This document shows, in pieces, positions 7,507-14,444 of a stretch of DNA of 24,795 nt. This DNA is from CBCPMX01 sp965120355 (GTDB lineage: Bacteria; Bacillota; Clostridia; Oscillospirales; Oscillospiraceae), in assembly GCA_965120355.1 (NCBI GenBank), contig CBCPMX010000161.1:1-24795 (forward strand), read 5' to 3'. Position numbers and translations under genes: made by a program. Under the pieces are notes generated by a model. It saw only the letters and a list, made by a program, of their open reading frames with translations, was not told the origin of the DNA and did no database searches. How positions within the stretch are numbered: the first letter of the stretch is position 1; every line of letters starts with the position of its first letter.

Positions 7507-8314
7507 AAACCGTCTGCTGGCCGCTCCCTACCTGGTCTGGATGGTGCTTTTTACCCTGGTTCCGCTCTGCATTGTGGTCTACTATGCCTTCACCGACTCG
7601 GTGACCGGAGCCTTTACCCTGAACAACCTGGCCAACATCGGCACCTATCTGCCCATCTTTCTGCGCAGCATCCTTCTGGCGCTGGTATCCGCCGCCATCT
7701 GCCTGCTGATCGGCTATCCGGTGGCCTATTTTATCGCCCAGACCAAACCCACGACCCAGCGGTTTTTATATATGCTGGTAATGCTGCCCATGTGCATGAG
7801 CTTTCTGCTGCGCACGCTGGCCTGGGTAGCGCTGCTGGAAGACACGGGTATTCTCAACAGTCTCCTCAGCCGCCTTGGCATCGGCCCGCTGCCTCTGATC
7901 CGCAACAATGGCGCTGTGATTCTGGGCATGGTCTACAACTACCTGCCCTATATGATCATGCCGCTGTACACCGTCATCGTCAAAATCGACCGGCGGCTCA
8001 TTGAGGCGGCCCAGGACCTGGGCTGCAATATGGCGGCCGTCTTCCGCAAAGTCATCCTGCCCCTGTCCGTGCCGGGCATTGTTTCGGGCATTACCATGGT
8101 ATTTGTACCGGCAGTCAGCACCTTTTACATCTCGCAGAAAATGGGCGGTACCGGATCGGTTCTCATCGGCGACGTCATTGAGAGCCAGTTCAAAACCGCA
8201 TATAACCCCAACTTGGGCGCTGCGCTGTCCCTGGTACTGATGGTATTGATCTTCCTGTGCGTCGGAATCATGAACCGGTTCTCCGACGACGATGAAAGCA
8301 TGGTGACCGTATGA
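7496..8314 (+). CDS. potB: Spermidine/putrescine ABC transporter permease PotB
   Basis: This 272-residue inner-membrane protein has about six hydrophobic helices and the typical permease loop EAAQDLGCNMAAVFRKVILPLSVPGI (the EAA motif that docks on PotA), which places it in the PotB/PotH group. The reading frame is open upstream, but the ATG at 7496 fits because AGGAGGGCGAGG lies just before it and the N-terminal MKNKNRLLAAPYLVWMVLF is the usual start of PotB. It overlaps potA by 11 bases and shares ATGA with potC, so the permease pair should be made in step. Confidence 0.92.
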   Translation: MKNKNRLLAAPYLVWMVLFTLVPLCIVVYYAFTDSVTGAFTLNNLANIGTYLPIFLRSILLALVSAAICLLIGYPVAYFIAQTKPTTQRFLYMLVMLPMCMSFLLRTLAWVALLEDTGILNSLLSRLGIGPLPLIRNNGAVILGMVYNYLPYMIMPLYTVIVKIDRRLIEAAQDLGCNMAAVFRKVILPLSVPGIVSGITMVFVPAVSTFYISQKMGGTGSVLIGDVIESQFKTAYNPNLGAALSLVLMVLIFLCVGIMNRFSDDDESMVTV

Positions 8315-9120
8315 GAAAGACGCTGAAACTCTTTACCATTGTGGTGTTTGCTTTTCTATACGTCCCCATGCTCGTATTGGCCGTAGCTTCCTTCAATACC
8401 GGCAGCGATATTGCGGTGTTTGAGGGCTTCACGCTGGAAAACTACGGCGAATTGTTCCGCGACGGCGTCCTGCTTCCGCTGCTGGCCAACTCCCTGATCG
8501 TCGCCGTTCTCTCCAGCCTCATTGCCACGGTGCTGGGCACTATGGCGGCTTTAGGCATTTATTCCATGCGGGCGCGCATGCGCTCCCTGGTTCTGTCCCT
8601 GACCAACATTCCTATGACCAACCCAGATATCGTCACCGGCGTCTCCTTAGCGCTGCTGTTTGCGTTTACGGGAACGCTTCTGCGAATCAATGCCATTCTG
8701 GGCTTCTGGACGCTGCTGATTGCCCATATCACGTTCAACCTGCCCTATGTCATCCTGTCGGTCATGCCAAAACTGCACCAGATGGATCCAGATCTGCAGG
8801 AGGCAGCCATGGATCTGGGCTGTACGCAAGTGCAGGCGTTTTTCAAGGTGGTCATCCACGAGATCATGCCGGGCATCGTCTCCGGCGCCATGATGGCATT
8901 TACCATGAGCCTGGACGACTTTGTCATTAGCTATTTCGTCTACGGCCCCAACTTTGTCACTCTTCCGGTGGAAATCTATAACTATACAAAAAAGCCCCTG
9001 CAGCCAAAAATCTATGCGCTGTTTACATTGCTGTTTCTGGTAATTCTGCTGATGATGACGGCCATGAATCTGCTGCAGGCCCGCGATGACAAAAAAGCAA
9101 AAAGGAGAAAAGCAAATTGA
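8311..9120 (+). CDS. potC: Spermidine/putrescine ABC transporter permease PotC
   Basis: This 269-residue membrane protein is the partner of PotB. It shows a hydrophobic N-terminal helix (FTIVVFAFLYVPMLVLAVASF), the PotC-typical central segment NIPMTNPDIVTGVSLALLF, and the ATPase-docking loop EAAMDLGCTQVQAFFKVVIHEIMPGI. A hallmark MSLDDFVISYFVYGP follows. The C-terminus is short and lysine-rich. The gene begins inside the potB stop (ATGA, 4-base overlap) and ends overlapping the start of potD (TTGA), so all four pot genes are joined head to tail without gaps. Confidence 0.93.
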   Translation: MRKTLKLFTIVVFAFLYVPMLVLAVASFNTGSDIAVFEGFTLENYGELFRDGVLLPLLANSLIVAVLSSLIATVLGTMAALGIYSMRARMRSLVLSLTNIPMTNPDIVTGVSLALLFAFTGTLLRINAILGFWTLLIAHITFNLPYVILSVMPKLHQMDPDLQEAAMDLGCTQVQAFFKVVIHEIMPGIVSGAMMAFTMSLDDFVISYFVYGPNFVTLPVEIYNYTKKPLQPKIYALFTLLFLVILLMMTAMNLLQARDDKKAKRRKAN

Positions 9121-10307
9121 AAAGAAGATTGTTCACTGCTGCACTGGCAGCACTTCTGCTGGTGCTGGCGCTGCCAGTCTCCGCATCGGCGGCAGACGAA
9201 ACCGTTACCATCAACGTCTACAATTGGGGCCAGTATATCTCCGACGGCTCCGACGGCTATCTGGATGTCAACGCCGCCTTTACCGAGGCCACAGGTATCG
9301 AGGTCAACTACATGACTTACGACACCAACGAAAGTCTCTACACCAAGCTGAAAACCGGCGGCTCCACCTATGATATCATCATTCCGTCGGACTATATGAT
9401 TGCGCGTCTCATTGAGGAAGATATGCTGGAGGAGCTGAATTTTGACAATATTCCCAACTACCAGTACGTTGATGACGCCTACAAGAACACAGAGTATGAC
9501 CCGGAAAACAAATATTCCGTTCCCTACACCTGGGGCACCGTGGGCATCATTTACAACACCAAATACGTCGATGAAGCCGACGTGGGCAGCTGGGATCTGC
9601 TGTGGAACGAGAAGTACTCCGGCAAAATTCTGATGTTCGACAATCCCCGGGACGCCTTTGCCATTGCCGAGCTGCGGCTGGGCTATTCTCTGAACACCGA
9701 AGATGAGACGGAGCTGCGGGCTGCCGCGGATTTGCTGTCGGAACAGAAGCCGCTGGTGCAGAGTTACGTCATGGACCAAATCTTTGATAAGATGATCCGC
9801 GAGGAGGCATGGATCGCCCCCTATTATGCCGGCGATTATTTGTTTATGCTGGAGGACAACGAGGATCTGGCCTTCTATTTCCCGGAAGAAGGATTCAACT
9901 TCTTCATTGATGCCATCTGTATCCCCAAGGGCTGCCAGAACAAAGAGGCCGCTGAGGCCTATATCAATTTCCTGTGCGATCCGGAAATCTCCGGCCAGAA
10001 CCTGGACTATCTGGGCTACTCCACGCCCATCTCCGCGGCCAAGGAATACATGGATGAATCCACTGCCACCAGCCCCATCGCTTACCCTGACGATGAAGTA
10101 TTGGAAAACGGCTCCATGTTCCTGGCGCTGTCCACGGAGGCCAATCAGCTGATGGACTCCCTGTGGCTGGAGGTCAAAACCGGCGGCAGCAACTATACCC
10201 TATATATTGTACTGGCCATTGTCGTTGTAGCCGCCGCTCTGGCGCTCATCGTGGTATTGCATATGCGGAAGAAGCGGAAAAAGCGCCGCCGGGGCGCGGC
10301 CCGCTGA
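9117..10307 (+). CDS. potD: Polyamine-binding protein PotD with a C-terminal membrane anchor
   Basis: This 396-residue protein starts with TTG at 9117; AAAGGAGAA about 8 bases upstream and the immediately following signal peptide support that start. The signal ends ASA-A (cut near residue 25); there is no lipobox cysteine. The mature domain begins VTINVYNWGQYI, the PotD/PotF family opening, with YDIIIPSDYMIARL, an EAWIAPYYAGDYLFM pocket segment and FFIDAICIPKGC typical of polyamine binders. Unusually, residues about 361-382 form a clear transmembrane helix (YIVLAIVVVAAALALIVVL) followed by a lysine/arginine-rich tail. The receptor therefore seems to be held to the membrane by its C-terminus instead of by lipid. 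It overlaps potC by 4 bases. Confidence 0.92.
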   Translation: MKRRLFTAALAALLLVLALPVSASAADETVTINVYNWGQYISDGSDGYLDVNAAFTEATGIEVNYMTYDTNESLYTKLKTGGSTYDIIIPSDYMIARLIEEDMLEELNFDNIPNYQYVDDAYKNTEYDPENKYSVPYTWGTVGIIYNTKYVDEADVGSWDLLWNEKYSGKILMFDNPRDAFAIAELRLGYSLNTEDETELRAAADLLSEQKPLVQSYVMDQIFDKMIREEAWIAPYYAGDYLFMLEDNEDLAFYFPEEGFNFFIDAICIPKGCQNKEAAEAYINFLCDPEISGQNLDYLGYSTPISAAKEYMDESTATSPIAYPDDEVLENGSMFLALSTEANQLMDSLWLEVKTGGSNYTLYIVLAIVVVAAALALIVVLHMRKKRKKRRRGAAR

Positions 10308-10332
10308 ACAGGCAAATTCGCCTCTCTGCGTC

Positions 10333-10370
10333 ATAACCGGGCCGCAGGCAGATGCCTGCGGCCCGGTTAT
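10333..10370. terminator. Perfect 18-bp inverted repeat after potD
   Basis: ATAACCGGGCCGCAGGCA and its exact complement are separated by only GA. It begins 26 bases after the potD stop and lies between convergent genes. It lacks a T-run on either strand, though AGCTTTG follows on the + strand. I take it as the 3' boundary of the pot operon. Confidence 0.5.
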
Positions 10371-10410
10371 AGCTTTGCCGCATTCCCAGCCGTCTCCGGG
10401 ACAAACTACA

Positions 10411-10448
10411 GCCGGCAGCTCCGTCCTCCATCGGGCAGAGCTGCCGGC
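10411..10448. terminator. Second inverted repeat between potD and the DUF1275 gene
   Basis: GCCGGCAGCTC (10411-10421) and GAGCTGCCGGC (10438-10448) enclose 16 nt. On the + strand TTGTT follows; on the - strand TGTAGTTTGT follows. It lies 24 bases beyond the stop of the - strand gene and probably ends that transcript. Confidence 0.45.
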
Positions 10449-10472
10449 TTGTTGCAAAATGATTCCAACGTT

Positions 10473-11168
10473 TTACTGCGCGGCGCTGCCGCGCACAAAC
10501 ATGACGCAGAGACTGACTGTCAGCAGTCCGCAGCAGACCCAAATCGCCCGCTCCCCCAACTGCACCGACAAAAAACTTCCGCACGCAGCACCCACGGCAA
10601 ACAGAACCAGCACCCCAAAATACTCCAGCGCCAGCCGCAAGGCTTCCCGATCGCCGGTGTGCCGGAAGGTAAATACCGCCTCGGTGGCACTGCGCAGATT
10701 GCCAATGCACATGGTGCTGGCAAATGCCTTGCCATGGACTTTTCGAAAGGTCTGAACCTGCATGGCGCACACAAAAGACACCAGTACATTCACTTGGACG
10801 TTCCACGCCTGTGGCAGGAATCCCGCCAGAAACAACAGGGCAATCTCCAACAGCAGCACCAATTGCCGCCAGTGAACCCTCTGAATGCCGCTGCAGCGCC
10901 GCCGGAGCGCTGCCGCCGTGTAAACCCCTGCCGCAAAGGCCAGCGGCGGCGCAAAGTAACGCAGCGCCCCGCCCCAGTTCCCCTGACACAGATTCGTCGC
11001 CAACAGGATGATATTGCCGGTCTGGGCGTTGGCAAACACGCCGCCACGCTGTACATAGGTGTACGCATCCTGAAGGCCGCCGGAAAGGGTCAGAACCGCC
11101 ATGGTAAAATAGGACTCGGACATCTGGCCGTGTACCCAACGGGATGGATTGAACCGCAACTGTTCCAA
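10473..11168 (-). CDS. DUF1275 (YoaK-like) membrane protein
   Basis: This 231-residue protein has five to six predicted membrane helices and belongs to DUF1275. The family signature is clear near the N-terminus: GGLQDAYTYVQRGGVFANAQTGNIILLA, followed later by MQVQTFRKVHGKAFASTMCIGNLRSATEA. Family function is unknown; a transport role is often supposed. The start is a TTG at 11168 with GAGGGAA about 8 bases upstream; an ATG at 11123 would remove residues 1-15 but has no visible ribosome site. The gene stands alone and points toward the pot operon; strong inverted repeats separate the two. Confidence 0.85.
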   Translation of the reverse strand: MEQLRFNPSRWVHGQMSESYFTMAVLTLSGGLQDAYTYVQRGGVFANAQTGNIILLATNLCQGNWGGALRYFAPPLAFAAGVYTAAALRRRCSGIQRVHWRQLVLLLEIALLFLAGFLPQAWNVQVNVLVSFVCAMQVQTFRKVHGKAFASTMCIGNLRSATEAVFTFRHTGDREALRLALEYFGVLVLFAVGAACGSFLSVQLGERAIWVCCGLLTVSLCVMFVRGSAAQ

Positions 11169-11328
11169 TCTGGAATTCCCTCACTTTCCGCCCCGTATTA
11201 TACCACATCCGCCTCACCTGTAAAGGGGCAAATCCCCCAAATTTCACAAGCGCACACACGCCGCCCCTTTTCCGTTCCGCCGCGCCGGCGCACAGCCTAT
11301 ACCAATCTCCGAAAAATGTACAAACCAC

Positions 11329-11359
11329 TTGACATGAAGTGGACTTCAAGTGATATTAT
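11329..11359 (+). promoter_or_regulatory. MerR-type promoter and operator of the second aldo/keto reductase
   Basis: TTGACA (11329-11334) and TATTAT (11354-11359) are separated by 19 bp, longer than the normal 17. The spacer holds a dyad, ATGAAGT-GG-ACTTCAA, with the core GAAGT (11336-11340)/ACTTC (11343-11347) and outer arms that extend to CA.../...AAG. Overlong spacers filled by such a dyad are the known feature of promoters twisted into activity by MerR-family activators (SoxR, BmrR and relatives). No merR gene is in the window. A conventional reading is also possible: GATATT at 11352 gives a 17-bp spacer. Confidence 0.6.
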
Positions 11360-11443
11360 ATAGACAGGTATTTCTGGCGGGCCTGCCGCCGCCCCATAGC
11401 GGCACGTCCACAGCATAAACATACGTTAAAAGGAGGAATCCCT

Positions 11444-12574
11444 ATGCAACGCAAGGATTTTCAGGGACTGTCCCTGCCCCGGCTGGCCATGGGCAATATG
11501 CGCCTGCCCACCACCGAACCCGGTGGCCCCATTGACAGGGAAAAGGCCCAGGGCATTATCGACTACGTCTATGAATCCGGCGTCAACTACTTTGATACCG
11601 CTTATATGTATCACGGCGGCGCGTCTGAGTCCTTTCTGGGCGAAGCCCTGGCAAAATACCCCCGAGAAAGCTATTTCCTTGCCAGTAAGATGCCCGGCTT
11701 CATGCTGAAAGAAGGCCAGTCTCCCGCTGAAATTTTTGAAGAGCAGTTGTCCCGGTGCAAAACAGAGTACTTTGACTTCTATTTGCTCCACAATGTCTCG
11801 GAAAACTCCGTGCCCATCTACAATGACCCTGAAAAGGGCATTATCCCCTATCTGCTGGAGCAGAAAAAGCTGGGCCGTATCCGCCATCTGGGCTTCTCCA
11901 GCCACTCCAAACCGGAAACGCTGAAATCTTTTCTGGATCAGTGGGACTGCTTCGAATTTGTGCAGATCCAGCTGAACTACCTGGACTGGACCATGCAGGA
12001 CGCCAAATCGCAGTATGAGATCATTGCCGCCCACGGTCTGCCCGTCTGGGTCATGGAGCCCTGCCGCGGCGGCCGTCTGGCCTCCTTGAGCCCCGAGGCG
12101 GACGAGATCCTGAAAGCTGCCCGGCCGGACAAATCCGTAGCCTCCTGGGCCTTCCGGTATCTGCTGGGCTTGGAGCATGTGCAGATTATCCTCAGCGGTA
12201 TGACCACCATGGAACAGGCACAGGACAATGTGGCTACCTTCTCCGAAGGTGCGCCTCTGGACGCAGCAGAGTCGGACAAGCTGCAGGAAGCGCTGGCCCT
12301 GCTGCTGCGCCAGATCAACGTTCCCTGCACCGCCTGCCACTATTGTGACGGCTGCCCCATGGAGCTGGAGATTCCCGACATTCTGGCTCAGTATAATAAA
12401 TTTGCGCTGAATCCCGGTCCCGGCGTCCGGGACGCCATGGAGAAACTCCATCAGCCAGACACCTGCATCGCCTGCGGCGCCTGCGTTTCTAAATGTCCGC
12501 AGAACATTGACGTTCCCGCCGCCATGCAAAAATTCGCTGAAGGCCTGGCCAAGCTGTCTGCGCCGCGTCCGTAA
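11444..12574 (+). CDS. Aldo/keto reductase with C-terminal ferredoxin-like domain (second copy)
   Basis: This 376-residue protein is a paralogue of the one at 3481. The barrel carries D51 (YFDTAY), Y56, K82 and H116 (LLHNVS). The C-terminal part has cysteines C295, C298, C301 and C304 followed by proline, one residue shorter between the last two cysteines than in the copy at 3481, and a second set C341, C344, C347, C351-P. Both sets are suited to [4Fe-4S] clusters. A consensus AAAGGAGG lies about 8 bases before the ATG. Its promoter looks MerR-controlled, which suggests induction by a drug, oxidant or reactive carbonyl (inference). A terminator with a T-run follows at 12629-12672. Confidence 0.92.
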   Translation: MQRKDFQGLSLPRLAMGNMRLPTTEPGGPIDREKAQGIIDYVYESGVNYFDTAYMYHGGASESFLGEALAKYPRESYFLASKMPGFMLKEGQSPAEIFEEQLSRCKTEYFDFYLLHNVSENSVPIYNDPEKGIIPYLLEQKKLGRIRHLGFSSHSKPETLKSFLDQWDCFEFVQIQLNYLDWTMQDAKSQYEIIAAHGLPVWVMEPCRGGRLASLSPEADEILKAARPDKSVASWAFRYLLGLEHVQIILSGMTTMEQAQDNVATFSEGAPLDAAESDKLQEALALLLRQINVPCTACHYCDGCPMELEIPDILAQYNKFALNPGPGVRDAMEKLHQPDTCIACGACVSKCPQNIDVPAAMQKFAEGLAKLSAPRP

Positions 12575-12628
12575 GGGCCGGCTGCCTTCCGGCAGCACCG
12601 CCAGCGCCCTCCCCCCGCACACCGCAAG

Positions 12629-12672
12629 AACCCGTCCCGGCAGCGCAGGACCTGCGTTCCGGGGCGGGTTTT
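12629..12672 (+). terminator. Terminator of the second aldo/keto reductase
   Basis: AACCCGTCCCGG pairs with CCGGGGCGGGTT around an inner CGCAG-GAC-CTGCG hairpin, followed by TTTT. It begins 55 bases after the stop. A smaller hairpin, GCTGCC-TTCC-GGCAGC, is at 12581-12596. Confidence 0.7.
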
Positions 12673-12702
12673 GGCGCAGCGCAATCGCCCATAATGAGAA
12701 TG

Positions 12703-12757
12703 GCGCTGTCGCAGTGGCGGCTTTTCTCGAGACGAAAATCCGCCACTGCGACAGCGC
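12703..12757. repeat. Perfect 18-bp inverted repeat with 19-nt loop (unexplained)
   Basis: GCGCTGTCGCAGTGGCGG (12703-12720) and its exact complement (12740-12757) enclose 19 nt that can themselves pair TTTTC/GAAAA. GCCC (12687-12690) and GGGC (12774-12777) also match outside the arms. There is no T-run on either strand. It sits between a terminator for the + gene and a hairpin for the - gene, so neither needs it. A small dispersed palindromic element is possible. Confidence 0.6.
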
Positions 12758-12810
12758 TTCGTAAATCAAAATAGGGCATTTCCGTATACCAGCAAGCGGT
12801 TTTCGAACGC

Positions 12811-12851
12811 CTGAAGGCCCCCGGCGCAGCGCCTGCGCCGGGGGCCTTCAG
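12811..12851 (-). terminator. 19-bp perfect hairpin at the 3' end of the htrA-like gene
   Basis: CTGAAGGCCCCCGGCGCAG and its exact complement are separated by CGC. It begins 62 bases beyond the stop of the - strand protease gene. On the - strand GCGTTCG follows, so there is no T-run; still, position and strength suggest a 3'-end structure. Together with the two structures at 12629 and 12703 it fills the 339-bp gap, which shows no gene. Confidence 0.5.
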
Positions 12852-12913
12852 TAAGAGAGGTGAGAGGAATATCTGAACATGAATTGCTCGTACCCTGGAT
12901 GACCCGTGCCTGC

Positions 12914-14356
12914 TCAGGAATTGTCGTGGGCGTCCATCAGGGTAATGGACAGGTTAAAGGTCTCACCATTGCGCCAGATGGTCAGGCGCACCGTCTCACC
13001 AGCCACATATTCGTTGAGCAGGGTCCGCAGCTCCTCGCTGCTGGTAACCGTGGTGTCTTCAAAGGCGATGATAACGTCACCGGCCATGAGGCCCGCTGCC
13101 GCAGCGTCGGAATTCTCCTGCACCCCCTGCACCACAACGCCCTCGGGGATGTCGAAATAGGCCCGCCACGCGTCGTTCATATTGGATGCAATGGTGATTC
13201 CAATGGCCGGCCGGCCGCTGACATAGCCCTTCTCAATCAGCTCGTCGATAATGGGCTTGGCAGTGCTGATGGGAATGGCAAAGCCCAACCCTTCCACAGA
13301 GCTGTAATAGGAGCTCATTTTCATGGTGTTGATCCCGATCACCTGACCGTAGCAGTTGATCAGTGGGCCGCCGGAATTGCCGGAGTTCAGAGCCGCATTG
13401 GTCTGAATCAGTGTCATGGTGCGGTCATTGACGGTCAGGTCCCGGTTGATGGCGGAAATGATGCCGTTGGTCATGGTACCGCGCAGCTCCGTTCCAAGGG
13501 GATCGCCAATGGCCACCACCTCATCGCCGACCCGCAGGTTATTGGATGAGCCAAACTCAGCAGGCTGCAAATCTTCGGCATCAATCTTCAGGACTGCCAG
13601 ATCACTGGTCTCGTCGCTGCCCACCAAAGCCGCCACATATTGCGTGTCGTCATAAAGCAGCACCTCCAGTTTCGTGGCGCCCTCAATGACATGGTAGTTG
13701 GTGATAATATATCCGTCCTCCGACATAATGATGCCGGTGCCGGTGGCAATGCCGCCGGAAACGGTGGACGTGATGCTGACCACACTGGGGATCACCTTTT
13801 CATAGATCTCCTGATAGGTCAGGGCGCCGTCAGACTTCTCGGACACAATGGACGTGGTCCCTTCGGATTCCGGCGTCTCAGAAATATGCAGTACAGTTCC
13901 ACTGCCCAGCGTTACCTCCGGTACATCGTCCTCCTGTTCCACTTCTTCCGCCGTTTCCACGGCATCCACGTCCTCCTCCTCTTCCTCGGAGGGCACTGCG
14001 GTAGCGGTAGCCGGGCCGTCGTCCGGGCTGCCAGCACTCTGACTGCCGCCGGAACTGCTGTCAGACTGGATCTGCATCCCATTGGTATTCAAGATGCTGC
14101 TCAGAGGCGAGCCGTCCATCTGGCTCACAGCCACAATGGCCAGACACCCCACCACCAGCAGGCCGGCAAATACCGTCAATGGGACAAACACATGATCCCG
14201 TTTGCCCCGTCTGGAACGCCTCGGTGAATCCTCTTCCCGGAAGTCGGGGCCATAGAAGTCCTGATATGGGAACCGGTCATCTTCCTGTTCCATTTTCTGC
14301 TTTGTCTCTTCTTGCTCCTCATCTGGTTGGATCGGATCGTAATCATGCATATCCAT
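12914..14356 (-). CDS. HtrA/DegP-like membrane-anchored serine protease with PDZ domain
   Basis: This 480-residue protein has an acidic cytoplasmic N-terminus (residues 1-53), one membrane helix (55-77), a Ser/Gly and Glu-rich low-complexity linker (about 98-145), a trypsin-like protease domain (about 180-370) and a C-terminal PDZ domain (about 385-475). The catalytic triad is intact: H222 in TNYHVIEG, D252 in TSDLAVLKID, and S328 in GNSGGPLI. HtrA proteases degrade or refold damaged exported proteins outside the membrane. GAGGTAA about 8 bases before the ATG supports the start. The gene follows the response regulator and kinase on the same strand and carries its own operator-like direct repeat (14406-14422). 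This arrangement recalls Bacillus cssRS-htrA and walRK-htrC. Confidence 0.93.
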   Translation of the reverse strand: MDMHDYDPIQPDEEQEETKQKMEQEDDRFPYQDFYGPDFREEDSPRRSRRGKRDHVFVPLTVFAGLLVVGCLAIVAVSQMDGSPLSSILNTNGMQIQSDSSSGGSQSAGSPDDGPATATAVPSEEEEEDVDAVETAEEVEQEDDVPEVTLGSGTVLHISETPESEGTTSIVSEKSDGALTYQEIYEKVIPSVVSITSTVSGGIATGTGIIMSEDGYIITNYHVIEGATKLEVLLYDDTQYVAALVGSDETSDLAVLKIDAEDLQPAEFGSSNNLRVGDEVVAIGDPLGTELRGTMTNGIISAINRDLTVNDRTMTLIQTNAALNSGNSGGPLINCYGQVIGINTMKMSSYYSSVEGLGFAIPISTAKPIIDELIEKGYVSGRPAIGITIASNMNDAWRAYFDIPEGVVVQGVQENSDAAAAGLMAGDVIIAFEDTTVTSSEELRTLLNEYVAGETVRLTIWRNGETFNLSITLMDAHDNS

Positions 14357-14379
14357 AGGGCATTACCTCGTTTTAAATG

Positions 14380-14385
14380 AGTATA
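14380..14385 (-). promoter_or_regulatory. -10 box of the htrA-like gene
   Basis: TATACT read on the - strand, 24 bases before the ATG. The hexamer at -35 with normal spacing is ACCACT, a poor match, so activation by a bound regulator would be needed. A direct repeat ends right there. Confidence 0.55.
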
Positions 14386-14405
14386 CGCCGGCAGTGCGGC
14401 AAAGT

Positions 14406-14422
14406 GGTAAATAATCTGTAAA
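14406..14422 (-). promoter_or_regulatory. Direct-repeat operator upstream of htrA (response-regulator site)
   Basis: On the - strand the sequence is TTTACAGATTATTTACC: two hexamers TTTACA and TTTACC with 5 bp between, an 11-bp period. OmpR/PhoB-type regulators bind such repeats as side-by-side dimers, and the spacing is that of WalR and PhoP boxes of Bacillus. The same 17-mer with three differences lies upstream of the response-regulator gene (16810-16826), at almost the same distance from the -10 box. It lies between the kinase stop and the htrA start. Confidence 0.65.
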
Positions 14423-14444
14423 ATATTCGTGAATATCCGCCGGT

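Noticed and set aside
12575..12913. Candidate CRISPR or tandem repeat array in the convergent gap
   Set aside because: The structures are three unrelated inverted repeats, not direct repeats with spacers.
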